The notes under the pieces are model-generated. The model saw only the letters and a list, made by a program, of their open reading frames with translations, ran no database searches and had not been told where the DNA came from. This document shows positions 44,406-53,073 of a DNA stretch of 64,000 nucleotides, in pieces. The position numbers and the translations under genes are program-made. Source of the stretch: Clostridia bacterium (GTDB lineage Bacteria; Bacillota; Clostridia; Oscillospirales; Acutalibacteraceae). The stretch spans positions 1 through 64,000 of the forward strand of contig JAFWAC010000009.1 of the NCBI GenBank assembly GCA_017507805.1, written 5' to 3'. Within the stretch, counting starts at the first letter, position 1, and each line of letters starts with the position of its first letter.

Positions 44406-45191
44406 TTAAAAAATTTCGGGCAGGCTTTTTTGCCCGTCCTTAAGCAAATTGCTGAATTGTGAGGGTGTGAAGCCTGTCTCCGCCTTAAAAACCTTGCTGA
44501 AATAGTAAACATCGCTGAAGCCGCTAAGCTCCGAAATTTCGCTTACCGATAAATATCCCGCTTTGAACAATGCCTTTGCCAAAGATATTTTGCAGAAAAT
44601 AAGGTAACGGTTAGGTGTGATGTTAAAATGAGATTTGAAAATATCATTAAAGCGCCTGCGTGAAACACCGTACAGGGCAGCCGCGTTTTGAAGGCAATCC
44701 TTTTCTTTGAAATGCGCGTCAATAAGCTCCTTTGCGGCCATAATCCTTTTATCTGTCTGAATGTATTTACGGCATCGTATTTTTTCTAAAAGATGGCAAA
44801 GCTTATATAAATAGCTTAATGTCAGGCTGTTACCCTCAAAATCACTGATTTTTTGCCGTTCAATCTGCTTTAAAAGCTTCACAACCTCGGTTTCGTTATC
44901 TATTTTGCGACAAAAGCTTTTTGTTGCTATCGGCTCGTAGGTTGTGAAATGCACGCTGTATGCAACACCCTTTTGTGCCACTTCAACCGAATAATCCTCA
45001 GCCTGATTGAAAAAGAAAACGCAATTTTCCGAAAGATTGAATTTTTGATATCCAAAATCATGCATTGCACTGCCTGAAAGCTGAATTCCCACAATATGGT
45101 TACAGCGATTTTCGGCTGTCCAACGCAGGGAACGGGGGGTATATTCCAAAAAAGCATCAATGCTTTTTATTCTCAAATTTTCAAATTCCAT
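44406..45191 (-). CDS. AraC-family regulator next to the glycyl radical operon (261 aa)
   Basis: A cupin-like sensor half (about 1-130, HIVGIQLSGSAMHDFGYQKFNLSENCVFFFNQAEDYSV) is joined to a double helix-turn-helix (CLQNAAALYGVSRRRFNDIFKSHF and VSEISELSGFSDVYYFSKVFKAETGFTPSQF). It is divergent from the AKR-glycyl radical operon and likely regulates it. The start at 45191 is chosen because a promoter (45220-45248) would begin transcription near 45213, too late for the ATG pair at 45213-45218, and because AAAGGGGA precedes this ATG. Confidence 0.88.
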   Translation of the reverse strand: MEFENLRIKSIDAFLEYTPRSLRWTAENRCNHIVGIQLSGSAMHDFGYQKFNLSENCVFFFNQAEDYSVEVAQKGVAYSVHFTTYEPIATKSFCRKIDNETEVVKLLKQIERQKISDFEGNSLTLSYLYKLCHLLEKIRCRKYIQTDKRIMAAKELIDAHFKEKDCLQNAAALYGVSRRRFNDIFKSHFNITPNRYLIFCKISLAKALFKAGYLSVSEISELSGFSDVYYFSKVFKAETGFTPSQFSNLLKDGQKSLPEIF

Positions 45192-45219
45192 AACAGCGAT
45201 ATTCCCCTTTCTCATCATT

Positions 45220-45248
45220 ATTGTAACCTTTTTTGTTATGTTTGTAAA
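45220..45248 (-). promoter_or_regulatory. Promoter of the AraC regulator gene
   Basis: TTTACA (45243-45248) and TACAAT (45220-45225) on the minus strand are 17 bases apart; the leader would be about 20 bases. Confidence 0.6.
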
Positions 45249-45288
45249 TATTTAATTTCCTTATTTTACAAAATTTCCTTAAAAAGCA

Positions 45289-45316
45289 TTGCGTTTTTAT
45301 GTGAAAGGATTATCAT
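45289..45316 (+). promoter_or_regulatory. Likely promoter of the AKR-glycyl radical operon
   Basis: TTGCGT (45289-45294) and TATCAT (45311-45316) are 16 bases apart, about 35 bases before the ATG. It is weak enough to need an activator, which would fit the divergent AraC gene. Confidence 0.45.
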
Positions 45317-45351
45317 AAAATTAAAGCTATTAAATAAAGGAGAGATACTCA

Positions 45352-46305
45352 ATGTTATCCAAAACTTTACCCAAAAGCAGTACAATAGTAGACAGAAAAA
45401 ACCTGAGCAGGGTGATTTTAGGAACCCATGTTTTCGGCAGTAAGCCGGATGATTTTTGTTTTAAAATAATGGATTTATTTACCGCGGCAGGCGGCAATAT
45501 TTTTGACACAGCCGCAGCCTACGGAAACGGCAGCAGTGAAAGCTGTATAGGCAGATGGCTTAAAAATAAAAATCGGGAGAATTTTGTGATTTGCTCAAAA
45601 TGCGGAAATCCCGAGTTTAAGGACGGTCTTTACTTCCGGCACCGCTTAACCCGTAAGGATATGACCGAGGATTTGGAAAACAGCTTTAAAAATCTGCAGA
45701 CAGATTATATAGACATTTATTTTGTTCATAAGGATGATCCCTCTGTGCCTGTGGCAGAAATTATTGATTTTCTTAATGAATATACTGCCAAGGGTGCAAT
45801 AAGACACCTCGGCGCCTCTAATTGGACCTTACAGCGCATAGGCGAAGCTAATGCTTACGCAGAGAAAAAAGGTCTTAAGGGCTTCGAATTCAGCGAGCTT
45901 GCATTTTCTCTTAAAGAAAACTCCACAGAAGGTTGGGGAGAAAACGAGCGCGTGCTTGAAATGAACAAAACAGAGTTTACGGGATATATGCAAAATCAAA
46001 TGCCTGTCTTTGGATATAATTCTCAGGCTTATGGTTATTTTTATAAAAACTTCAATCTGCCCGAAAATGAAATGGAGGGCTCTGTCACCAACAGGGCTGC
46101 AGTAACACGCTTAAAGGAAATCTGCACCAAAACCGGTCTTGATATGAGAACCGCCCTTTTTGCAACCTACTTTGGAAGCGGTCTAAACACCTTCCCTGTG
46201 GTTTCGGCGTCAACCGTGGAGCATTTTGTTGAGTTGCTCGAAAGCTTTGGTGCTGTTCTTGACCGCAAGGATGCAGAGTATGTTCTCGGTGAAAGATTTT
46301 ATTGA
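45352..46305 (+). CDS. Aldo/keto reductase (317 aa)
   Basis: A TIM-barrel NAD(P)H-dependent oxidoreductase with the catalytic tetrad in place: FDTAAAYGNGSSE (Asp and Tyr), VICSKCGNP (Lys) and YFVHKDDPSVP (His). LGASNWTLQRI is the conserved strand near the cofactor. The C-terminal cofactor loop (VVSASTVEHFVELLESFG) is degenerate. It would reduce an aldehyde or ketone sugar derivative, or run in reverse. AAGGAGAG precedes the ATG and the glycyl radical enzyme starts ten bases after the stop, so the two probably act in one pathway. One idea is a step on an aldehyde derived from rhamnose; this is inference. Confidence 0.9.
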   Translation: MLSKTLPKSSTIVDRKNLSRVILGTHVFGSKPDDFCFKIMDLFTAAGGNIFDTAAAYGNGSSESCIGRWLKNKNRENFVICSKCGNPEFKDGLYFRHRLTRKDMTEDLENSFKNLQTDYIDIYFVHKDDPSVPVAEIIDFLNEYTAKGAIRHLGASNWTLQRIGEANAYAEKKGLKGFEFSELAFSLKENSTEGWGENERVLEMNKTEFTGYMQNQMPVFGYNSQAYGYFYKNFNLPENEMEGSVTNRAAVTRLKEICTKTGLDMRTALFATYFGSGLNTFPVVSASTVEHFVELLESFGAVLDRKDAEYVLGERFY

Positions 46306-46315
46306 GGTGTGAATT

Positions 46316-48562
46316 ATGAATTATCCGAAATTGCGTGAGGAATTAATTGATTACTATTGGAATAAAGCCAATGACCGAGCAGATGTATTTTACGAAAAAT
46401 GCACTCCTTTGCTCGACAGCAGGGCTTATGAGGGTATGTCGGTTTACGATATGAAGCTGTTGCAATATCGCACCATCACAGAGGAAATGGATCCGGTTGT
46501 GTTTCTTAATTCACCTTTTTATTACGAAACGGGCACCCTTTCTGCCCACTGTGACGGTGCGGCGGATTTCCGCGGTCACAAGCATCCGGGCGGTTGGACC
46601 TACAGGCAAAATCAGCATTTATTTGAGGAATTTGACACCGAGCTTTGGGATAAGCGTTGCAAGCAGGGTGAGGAAATGCTTTACCTTATCTGCGGTCCCT
46701 TTAACGATGTTTTTCAGCATTTTTCTTTTAATCACCGCCCCGTTCTTGAGGGTGGACTAAGCGGTATTTATAGTCGGGCACAAAATGAGCTTAAAAATGC
46801 GCAAACAGAAAAGGAAAAGGAATTTTTAAATGCTGTTTGTGAAGGCTTGCTTTGTATTAAGCGTATCAGCGAGAAGTTTGCTGAAAAGGCTGAGGCTCTC
46901 CTTGAAACAGCCTGCAACGACACCGCAAAGACAAATTTACAGCGCATTGCCGATTGTGCAAGGCGTACCCCGTGGGAAAAACCCGAAAGCTTTTATGAGG
47001 CACTCAACACATTAGCCTTTTGCAGAAAAGTGCTTGGTGCGTTGGAGGGTGTCGGCTTCAATTCCTTCGGGCGTGTGGATTTAGACCTGTATCCTTTTTA
47101 TAAGAAGGATATTGAAAACGGCAAAATTACCGAAGCGCAAGCTTACCAACTTGTTTGCGAGTTCCTCATAACCTTTGACTGCCACTATGACCACGATATG
47201 ATAATGGCTGGCTATGCCGACCATGAGCTTGAAAACACCTATGTTTTAGGCGGCTGTGATGCTGAGGGTAATCCACTTTACAATGAGCTTACAAGAATGT
47301 TCCTGCAGGCCACAAGAGAGGAAAAGATAATCTACCCCAAAATCAAATGCCGTTTTTCGGCTAATTCCCCCAAGGAATATTTGGATGAAATAAACAGCTC
47401 TGTAATAAAGGGAACCAGCACCATTCTTTATCAGAATGACGATGCGGTAATCCCCGCGCTTTTAAAAACCGGCAAGCCCCTTGAGGAGGCAAGAGATTAT
47501 GTTATTTCAGGTTGCTGGGACTTGAAAATACACGGAAAAGAAAAGCCCGGTTGCGGCGCCTATGTCAATATGCTTAAGGCATTTGAATTTTCTCTCCACA
47601 AGCTAACCGAAAAGCAAGAAAAGGTGGGCTTGAATTTTGCGCCGATAGACAATGCACAAAGCTTCGAAGATGTTTACCAAATAACCTGCGATAATATAAA
47701 TAAGCTTTTCACAGAGCGCGCGGCTGTCTCTGCCGCAGGTGGAAATATGTGGGATAAGGTAGATGTTTTACCGTTGTTTTCCTCCACCCTTGATAACTGC
47801 CTTGAAAGCCGAAAGGATTTCACAGCAGGCGGCGCAAGATACAGGGATGATGTTTACCTCTGCTTTGGTTTCCCAAATATTGTTGACTCTTTGCTTGCGA
47901 TAAAGGAGCTTTGCTTTGACAGCCGACAATACACCCTTGCCGAGTTGCTGAATGCCATCAGAAGCAATTGGGAGGGCTTTGAGGAAATGCGCAAAAAAGC
48001 AATGAAATGCCACGGCTGGGGTGACGGCAGCGAAGAAGCCTGCTCACTTGCCAACAGGTTTAACAACGACCTTTTCGGAATGCTTGATAAGCTCAGCGGT
48101 ACGCATGGCGGCAAAATCAGATTAGGACACCTGACCTACACAGAAATTCGTTGGTGGGGAGAAAAAACGCTTGCCACTCCTGACGGCAGAAAGAACGGTG
48201 AATATTTTGCGCAGGGGCTTACACCCTCGCGTCTCAAGAAAATCCCATCGGTTACAAGCGTTATAAACACCCTTTCCTCAATTGACAAAACAACCTTAGG
48301 CGGCAACTCGGTGGTTAATATTATATTGCCCTCCAACGGAATGAGCCTTGATATTTGCGAGGCATTCTTAAGGGCTGTGGCAAATACCGCCGTGCAGTCC
48401 CTACAGCTCAACTGCACCTCAAAGGAAGAGCTGCTCGATGCGCAGAAGCATCCCGAAAATTATCCCGACCTCATCGTGCGGGTTACAGGCTTTTCTGCAA
48501 AATTCACCTCCCTTTCGCCTGAATGGCAGCAGGAGGTCATCACAAGGAATTTTTACGAATAA
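46316..48562 (+). CDS. Glycyl radical enzyme of the pyruvate formate-lyase superfamily, unassigned subfamily (748 aa)
   Basis: The glycyl radical motif is clear near the C-terminus (IVRVTGFSAKFTSL, Gly725, 24 residues from the end, as in all family members). The active-site Cys loop is YVISGCWDLKIHGKE with Cys400. Dehydratases and CutC carry GCVE(P) here and PFL carries a Cys-Cys pair, so Cys-Trp-Asp at 400-402 is unusual; Asp402 would take the place of the general-base Glu. The N-terminal barrel region is of normal length. These enzymes are oxygen-sensitive and need a radical SAM activase, which is not in the window. It pairs with the aldo/keto reductase. Substrate unknown: a C-O or C-C cleavage of a sugar-derived compound is plausible. 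Confidence 0.88.
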   Translation: MNYPKLREELIDYYWNKANDRADVFYEKCTPLLDSRAYEGMSVYDMKLLQYRTITEEMDPVVFLNSPFYYETGTLSAHCDGAADFRGHKHPGGWTYRQNQHLFEEFDTELWDKRCKQGEEMLYLICGPFNDVFQHFSFNHRPVLEGGLSGIYSRAQNELKNAQTEKEKEFLNAVCEGLLCIKRISEKFAEKAEALLETACNDTAKTNLQRIADCARRTPWEKPESFYEALNTLAFCRKVLGALEGVGFNSFGRVDLDLYPFYKKDIENGKITEAQAYQLVCEFLITFDCHYDHDMIMAGYADHELENTYVLGGCDAEGNPLYNELTRMFLQATREEKIIYPKIKCRFSANSPKEYLDEINSSVIKGTSTILYQNDDAVIPALLKTGKPLEEARDYVISGCWDLKIHGKEKPGCGAYVNMLKAFEFSLHKLTEKQEKVGLNFAPIDNAQSFEDVYQITCDNINKLFTERAAVSAAGGNMWDKVDVLPLFSSTLDNCLESRKDFTAGGARYRDDVYLCFGFPNIVDSLLAIKELCFDSRQYTLAELLNAIRSNWEGFEEMRKKAMKCHGWGDGSEEACSLANRFNNDLFGMLDKLSGTHGGKIRLGHLTYTEIRWWGEKTLATPDGRKNGEYFAQGLTPSRLKKIPSVTSVINTLSSIDKTTLGGNSVVNIILPSNGMSLDICEAFLRAVANTAVQSLQLNCTSKEELLDAQKHPENYPDLIVRVTGFSAKFTSLSPEWQQEVITRNFYE

Positions 48563-48574
48563 CATAATCATTTA

Positions 48575-48616
48575 AAAAACACGGTAGAAGTTAAAAATAA
48601 CTTCTACCGTGTTTTT
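48575..48616. terminator. Bidirectional terminator between the glycyl radical enzyme and the winged-helix gene
   Basis: A perfect 19-base stem (AAAAACACGGTAGAAGTTA with its complement) around an AAAA loop, with T runs on both sides. It ends both the AKR-glycyl radical transcript and the long 60-kb-to-48-kb operon. Confidence 0.93.
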
Positions 48617-48636
48617 GTTACATCACAAAATTCCAA

Positions 48637-49902
48637 TTATGCTTTTGGCAATTCATTTTGTATTCCAAGCTCCTTTGATATGCCGAGAAGCAAATCGGTT
48701 TGGGTATCATTTTCCGAAAACGCCGCCTCAAGCATAATGTTAAGCTCATTAAGTGGAGTTTGCTCTGCCAGAATTTTAAGATACTGGCACACAAATGCAA
48801 GCCTTTTATCGGCAGTATCGCGGCTAAAGCTTGCAAAATTTCCCGCGTATGACGGGTAAGAATAGGTATAAATATTATTAACCGAGCCCAAGCCTGTCAA
48901 CAGCTTTAAAACATCAAAATTATATTCGGTCAATGCTCTGCCCGAAATTATGAAACGGTGGTCTGACACCTGCTCGGTAAACTCAGGTCTAAGCTTCAGG
49001 CCCTCGTTTAAATAATATTCTATACCGCTTTTAAATCTTTCCCTCGAAGCCTCCTTCATTGCAAGCTCGCTCACCTGCAAGGCGGCGTTGTTTACAATTT
49101 CCTGTCCCTGCGCTGTATTATAAACCGGATACTGAAGTCCTAACATTCGGGCGGTTTTCTCCTCTCCGATACCAAAGGGCTGCCAGAGGAAATAGGGCTG
49201 TTTACCGTCCTCAGAAATTTCAATATCAGCAAAAATCAAGGGCTCATAGCCCTCAAGCTGAATCAAATAGGCAGCGGCATATTTGATACCCACAAACTGA
49301 GGGTCGGATATCCCTGTCACATTTACACTTATACTGCTGCGTGCGCGATTTCTAAGTGCCATATCACAGCCATCGTTAAAACGCGAAATGACCGTAGCAG
49401 TATCGGTAAAATCAATACCGCCTATAACCACCGAATAGGCTATATGCTTTTCAAAATCCTCCTCAGAATATGCAGTTCTGCCAAGTCTTAAGGGATAACC
49501 GTTGACGGCATCCACCTCAAAGGTCTGGCGCATACTTTTGGGTAAAATTTTTCTGTTTGCCGCTAAAGATTGCTTTCCAAGCTTTGTCACGGCAAGTGTG
49601 TCATCAAGATAACAGTAGCTTCGAAGCAACTTGGTTATTTGCGCGACATATCGGGTTGTGAGCCCCATAAAGCCCGATATTTCCTCCATACTGCAAAAGC
49701 CCGCATCATAGAATTTAAGCACAGCCCGTTCAACCGCGGTGAAATCCTCATAGCTTTCCTCGCTTATACCTGCATCAATTACCGCAATCGGATAATAAAC
49801 CTTTGAAAAAAGCTGTAAATAATTCAGGTCTATAAAGGGGTATGTACGGCAAATTCTGCGAAGGGCATCATCCATATTGATACCGGTTTTATTATTCGCC
49901 AA
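48637..49902 (-). CDS. Unknown protein with N-terminal winged helix, last gene of the kinase-helicase operon (421 aa)
   Basis: I do not recognise the family. Residues ~50-120 look like a winged helix (DFTAVERAVLKFYDAGFCSMEEISGFMGLTTRYVAQITKLLRS, then a wing LAVTKLGKQSL). The rest is mixed alpha/beta with ISVNVTGISDPQFVGIKYAAAYLIQ, PLIFADIEISEDGKQPYFLWQPFG and a helical C-terminus. No nuclease, PLD (HxK) or transmembrane motif is visible. The start is taken as TTG at 49902 because GGAGGTG (49909-49915) sits six bases before it; GTG at 49917 and ATG at 49875 are alternatives with poorer sites. It overlaps the helicase gene by 11 bases, so translation is coupled. A DNA-binding partner or sensor for the helicase is a guess. 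Confidence 0.75.
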   Translation of the reverse strand: MANNKTGINMDDALRRICRTYPFIDLNYLQLFSKVYYPIAVIDAGISEESYEDFTAVERAVLKFYDAGFCSMEEISGFMGLTTRYVAQITKLLRSYCYLDDTLAVTKLGKQSLAANRKILPKSMRQTFEVDAVNGYPLRLGRTAYSEEDFEKHIAYSVVIGGIDFTDTATVISRFNDGCDMALRNRARSSISVNVTGISDPQFVGIKYAAAYLIQLEGYEPLIFADIEISEDGKQPYFLWQPFGIGEEKTARMLGLQYPVYNTAQGQEIVNNAALQVSELAMKEASRERFKSGIEYYLNEGLKLRPEFTEQVSDHRFIISGRALTEYNFDVLKLLTGLGSVNNIYTYSYPSYAGNFASFSRDTADKRLAFVCQYLKILAEQTPLNELNIMLEAAFSENDTQTDLLLGISKELGIQNELPKA

Positions 49903-52900
49903 GGATTTCACCTCCACCTATTTTTTGTAAAAAACTCTTTGATGAAATAATCTCGCCGGCATTTTTCTCGTTTATATTTTTCATTATAAGCTTTATAAAT
50001 GCGGCAAACCTTTTAGAACGCTTTCCCGACCTTTCAAGCACCTCTTTGCAGGCATTAAGATATGAAAAATCGCCCACGATAACAAGCACCTTTTTGGCGC
50101 GGGACATTGCAACATTAAGACGGCGCAGGTCATTAAGAAAACCAACTTTAAGGCTTTCTGCCTCAGAACTTCTTGTGAAGCTGTAAATAACAACATCACA
50201 CTCCTGACCTTGGAAGCTGTCAACAGTGGATACTGCCTGACTATCGCCATTTCCTATTGCTGACCTTATTTCATCCACCTGAGCATTAAGGCCCGCAAGC
50301 GCCTTGACCGACAAATGGGAATAGTTCCCTTGGCTTAAGGCTTTATAAAGCAACGCTATGATTTTTGCCTCGTAGGTATTTTTAAAGGTGTCGTTTCCGT
50401 TAAAATTAACTTCCTTTTCGAAGCGTTCCTCACTATCTGAGGTGTCGATAAGTAAAAGCTGATAATCTGACAGAAAATCAATGCGGTACTTATCCGCGCG
50501 CTTGCTCTCAAGTGTTTTATAGTCACCGAAATAAAAAGCTTCGGAAAGTATATCGGCAACCTCACCCGGAATACGGAATTGAGTGTCAAGCATAATTTTA
50601 TTGGTATTGGGGGTTTTGTCATAAATTTCCTCAAAAAGGCTCTTTGAATACAAAGTACTGTCAGTACCCAACCCCTCAATAATTTGCCCAACCTCCGAAT
50701 TACTGAAAGGAGGCAGTTGTTTATGGTCACCAAGCATTATAACCTTATTTGAAAGTGTCATTGGAACAAGGCAATCGTGAATTCTTATCTGTCCTGCTTC
50801 ATCAATAATCGTTACATCATAATCGAGCGAAGCAAACATAGGGTTAATCGCAGCACCTATACAGGTTCCGCCCACAACATTTATATTTTCAAGCATAAGC
50901 TGCTCTAAAGCGTAATTCTGCTTGGAGCATACCTCATCGTTCCACTCAAGCATAATCTGCATTGCTTTTCGGTACTTTTCTGCCTGCATCAGCTCATTTG
51001 TCCATTTTTCGCTTTTAGATTCTTGCTTGAAAAAGCCGTAAAGCTGCCATGCATCAAGCTCTGCAGCAGTGCTGTATTCAGGACTTGAAGCAACAAAATT
51101 TCTTGCTATTTCAGCAAATTCATCTAGCCGCTTGTGGAACGGAAGAAACAAATTACTGTATACATATTCGGTTTCGGAATTATATTCCGATATTCTGTAA
51201 TTCAAGCTCAAGGCAAATTTGTTCTGCGCCGCGGCTTTCCTTTCAAAGCTTTTCTTAGGATTTACATAGAGATTGGAAAAAAGCATTTCCAAAAATTCAA
51301 AGAAAAAATATTTTTTCTTGCGTTTAGAGTATTCAAAATAATCTTTCTTTAAATTATCGCGGCTATCCCGCAAGGTCATTTTATCCTTTAGGATTTTTTC
51401 ATAATTTTCAGAGAGTAGCTTTGCCGCACGGTTAAGCCTTTGCTCCTCGGCCTCCAATGCCTGTATTCCCCGACTAAGCTGTTGCTTTCCGTCAACTGTT
51501 CTGCAAAATTGCGCAAGAGAGTCATACTTGCTTTTTATTTTTTCCGAAATTTTATGTCTTGCCTCGGAAATTTTACCGTCATACAAAAGGTGCGCAACAT
51601 CGGGGTCGCACTTTTTCTTTTTTCCGGTTCTTATGATTTCCAAGCCCTCAACACCGTCAAGCCGTTTGAGCACATTGTCAACCGCAGTATTGTTTTGCGA
51701 AGCAATAAGCACACGCATATTTTTCTTCAAGGCAAAATATTTAACCCATTCAAGTATAACAGTGGTTTTTCCCGTTCCGGGAGGGCCCATAACGAGGTAG
51801 CCATCCTTACTGTTGATGGCATTTGTCACTGCCTTTATCTGTGAATCGGTCAAGGGATATTTTCGGTTTTTTAAATCGGCTTTCAGCTCGGAAAGGTCAT
51901 TTTCCTCAAAGCCGGCAGGGCTGTTATAGCCTATAAAATCCCCTATATACTGCGATTTGGCTGTACCCTCCAGAATACCCGAAACCGCCGTCAGTTGAAC
52001 ATCCCTTACTGCAGAGGAGGCAATAAAGGATATATCCCCCGAGGGCTTAAGACGGGAGAAAATAATCTGATTTGAGAACATCAGGTCAAGAAAAGCCTCT
52101 TTTCCCTCGGCTTCGCAGGCTATTACAGTTGCCCTTAAGGGACGGTCGTTTATATCGTATACCGTCAGTTCGGTATTTTCCTCTATGTCGGCAATTTTTT
52201 GGGCATTTTTAAAATAAAACCTGTAGCAGGTGTATTTATCCGAATGGGCTTCACTGCTTGATGAAACCTTGTAATAATGGATTTTTCCCTTTCGCTCAGC
52301 CTCGGTAAGCTCAAATGAATAGTCCGATTCGGCATATTTTTGAGCAAGGTCACAAAGCCTCAAAAGCTCCCCGTTTTTATTCTCGGTTTCCTCCGCTTCT
52401 GTGTCCTCGGCAGAAACTTCATCGGAGATATTTTCTTCAAAAATATCCTCACCGTAAATCCTGTGAAATTCCCCGTCTATTTTCTCAAGAATAGCCCTAC
52501 AGCCGTTTCTGTCACCGTAGCTCACTGAATTTCCGCCGTAATAATTATAAAAATCAACACCCGACCTTACGGTAAGGTAGGAGCCGCAACTTGATATGAA
52601 GGTGATTCCCCTAACCATTGCCGCGTTTTTGGAAATAAAATTTTCCGCAATAATGTTCTTGACGAAAAAATTGGGATAGGTCTGTCCCCTCACGCAAACG
52701 ATGGTGCCGAAATCGCAAATCACATTATATTCGGTGCTGTATGAGCCGTTTCTGTCCTTTACAAGGCGGCGTTCAATCAAAAAGCTTTTCTGTGCAGACA
52801 GCTTTTTAAAAAGAGCTTCCGTTTCAGGAAACTCCTCTCTGATTTCACCGTAAGCCTTTTCTGCAATAAAGAAAGAAAAGCTGCCGCTGACAGAAGCCAT

Positions 52901-52927
52901 CTGCTTAAGCGGAATTTTATTTATCAT
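49892..52927 (-). CDS. UPF1/DNA2-like superfamily 1 helicase (1011 aa)
   Basis: Helicase motifs are complete: Q-like motif (YPLTDSQIKAVTNAI), Walker A GPPGTGKTT (about 378-388), Ia (VLIASQNNTAVDNVL), Walker B IIDEAGQ (about 709), III (LGDHKQLPP), IV (LDTQFRIP), V (STVDSFQGQECDVVIYSFTRS) and VI (LRRLNVAMSRAKK). About 300 residues between motifs Ia and II form a helical, coiled-coil-like stalk. The N-terminal ~370 residues are an unknown domain plus an OB-like 1B region. It belongs with COG1112-type SF1B helicases acting 5' to 3' on RNA or DNA. The ATG at 52927 has GGAGG six bases upstream, which lies inside the 48-residue ORF. It sits in an operon with a kinase and a HEPN-like pseudokinase, as expected for a defence or stress module. 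Confidence 0.92.
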   Translation of the reverse strand: MINKIPLKQMASVSGSFSFFIAEKAYGEIREEFPETEALFKKLSAQKSFLIERRLVKDRNGSYSTEYNVICDFGTIVCVRGQTYPNFFVKNIIAENFISKNAAMVRGITFISSCGSYLTVRSGVDFYNYYGGNSVSYGDRNGCRAILEKIDGEFHRIYGEDIFEENISDEVSAEDTEAEETENKNGELLRLCDLAQKYAESDYSFELTEAERKGKIHYYKVSSSSEAHSDKYTCYRFYFKNAQKIADIEENTELTVYDINDRPLRATVIACEAEGKEAFLDLMFSNQIIFSRLKPSGDISFIASSAVRDVQLTAVSGILEGTAKSQYIGDFIGYNSPAGFEENDLSELKADLKNRKYPLTDSQIKAVTNAINSKDGYLVMGPPGTGKTTVILEWVKYFALKKNMRVLIASQNNTAVDNVLKRLDGVEGLEIIRTGKKKKCDPDVAHLLYDGKISEARHKISEKIKSKYDSLAQFCRTVDGKQQLSRGIQALEAEEQRLNRAAKLLSENYEKILKDKMTLRDSRDNLKKDYFEYSKRKKKYFFFEFLEMLFSNLYVNPKKSFERKAAAQNKFALSLNYRISEYNSETEYVYSNLFLPFHKRLDEFAEIARNFVASSPEYSTAAELDAWQLYGFFKQESKSEKWTNELMQAEKYRKAMQIMLEWNDEVCSKQNYALEQLMLENINVVGGTCIGAAINPMFASLDYDVTIIDEAGQIRIHDCLVPMTLSNKVIMLGDHKQLPPFSNSEVGQIIEGLGTDSTLYSKSLFEEIYDKTPNTNKIMLDTQFRIPGEVADILSEAFYFGDYKTLESKRADKYRIDFLSDYQLLLIDTSDSEERFEKEVNFNGNDTFKNTYEAKIIALLYKALSQGNYSHLSVKALAGLNAQVDEIRSAIGNGDSQAVSTVDSFQGQECDVVIYSFTRSSEAESLKVGFLNDLRRLNVAMSRAKKVLVIVGDFSYLNACKEVLERSGKRSKRFAAFIKLIMKNINEKNAGEIISSKSFLQKIGGGEILGE

Positions 52928-53063
52928 TCTTTTCCTCCAAGCCGACAATTTCTTCAAAGGTTTTTTCCTCGACCGGCTCTACCCTGAACAAGGGAGATGT
53001 GCCGGAAGCATTTATTTTTAAAAGCTCTAAGAACTTATCAATTTTATTGTTTGGATTTTCCAT
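52917..53063 (-). CDS. Small acidic protein between kinase and helicase (48 aa)
   Basis: A short ORF encodes MENPNNKIDKFLELLKINAS, then GTSPLFRVEPVEEKTFEEIV, ending GLEEKNDK. It has an N-terminal amphipathic helix and a Glu-rich tail. AAGGGGAAT sits five to eight bases before the ATG, a good ribosome binding site. It starts ten bases after the kinase stop and overlaps the first 11 bases of the helicase gene, whose own ribosome binding site lies inside it. The tight packing indicates a real, translationally coupled gene. No family is recognised; a regulator or kinase substrate bridging kinase and helicase is a guess. Confidence 0.7.
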   Translation of the reverse strand: MENPNNKIDKFLELLKINASGTSPLFRVEPVEEKTFEEIVGLEEKNDK

Positions 53064-53073
53064 TTTATTCCCC

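Noticed and set aside
44406..45218. Start of the AraC gene at the ATG pair 45213-45218
   Set aside because: The best promoter (45220-45248) would start transcription at or after these codons; the ATG at 45191 has a suitable ribosome binding site.
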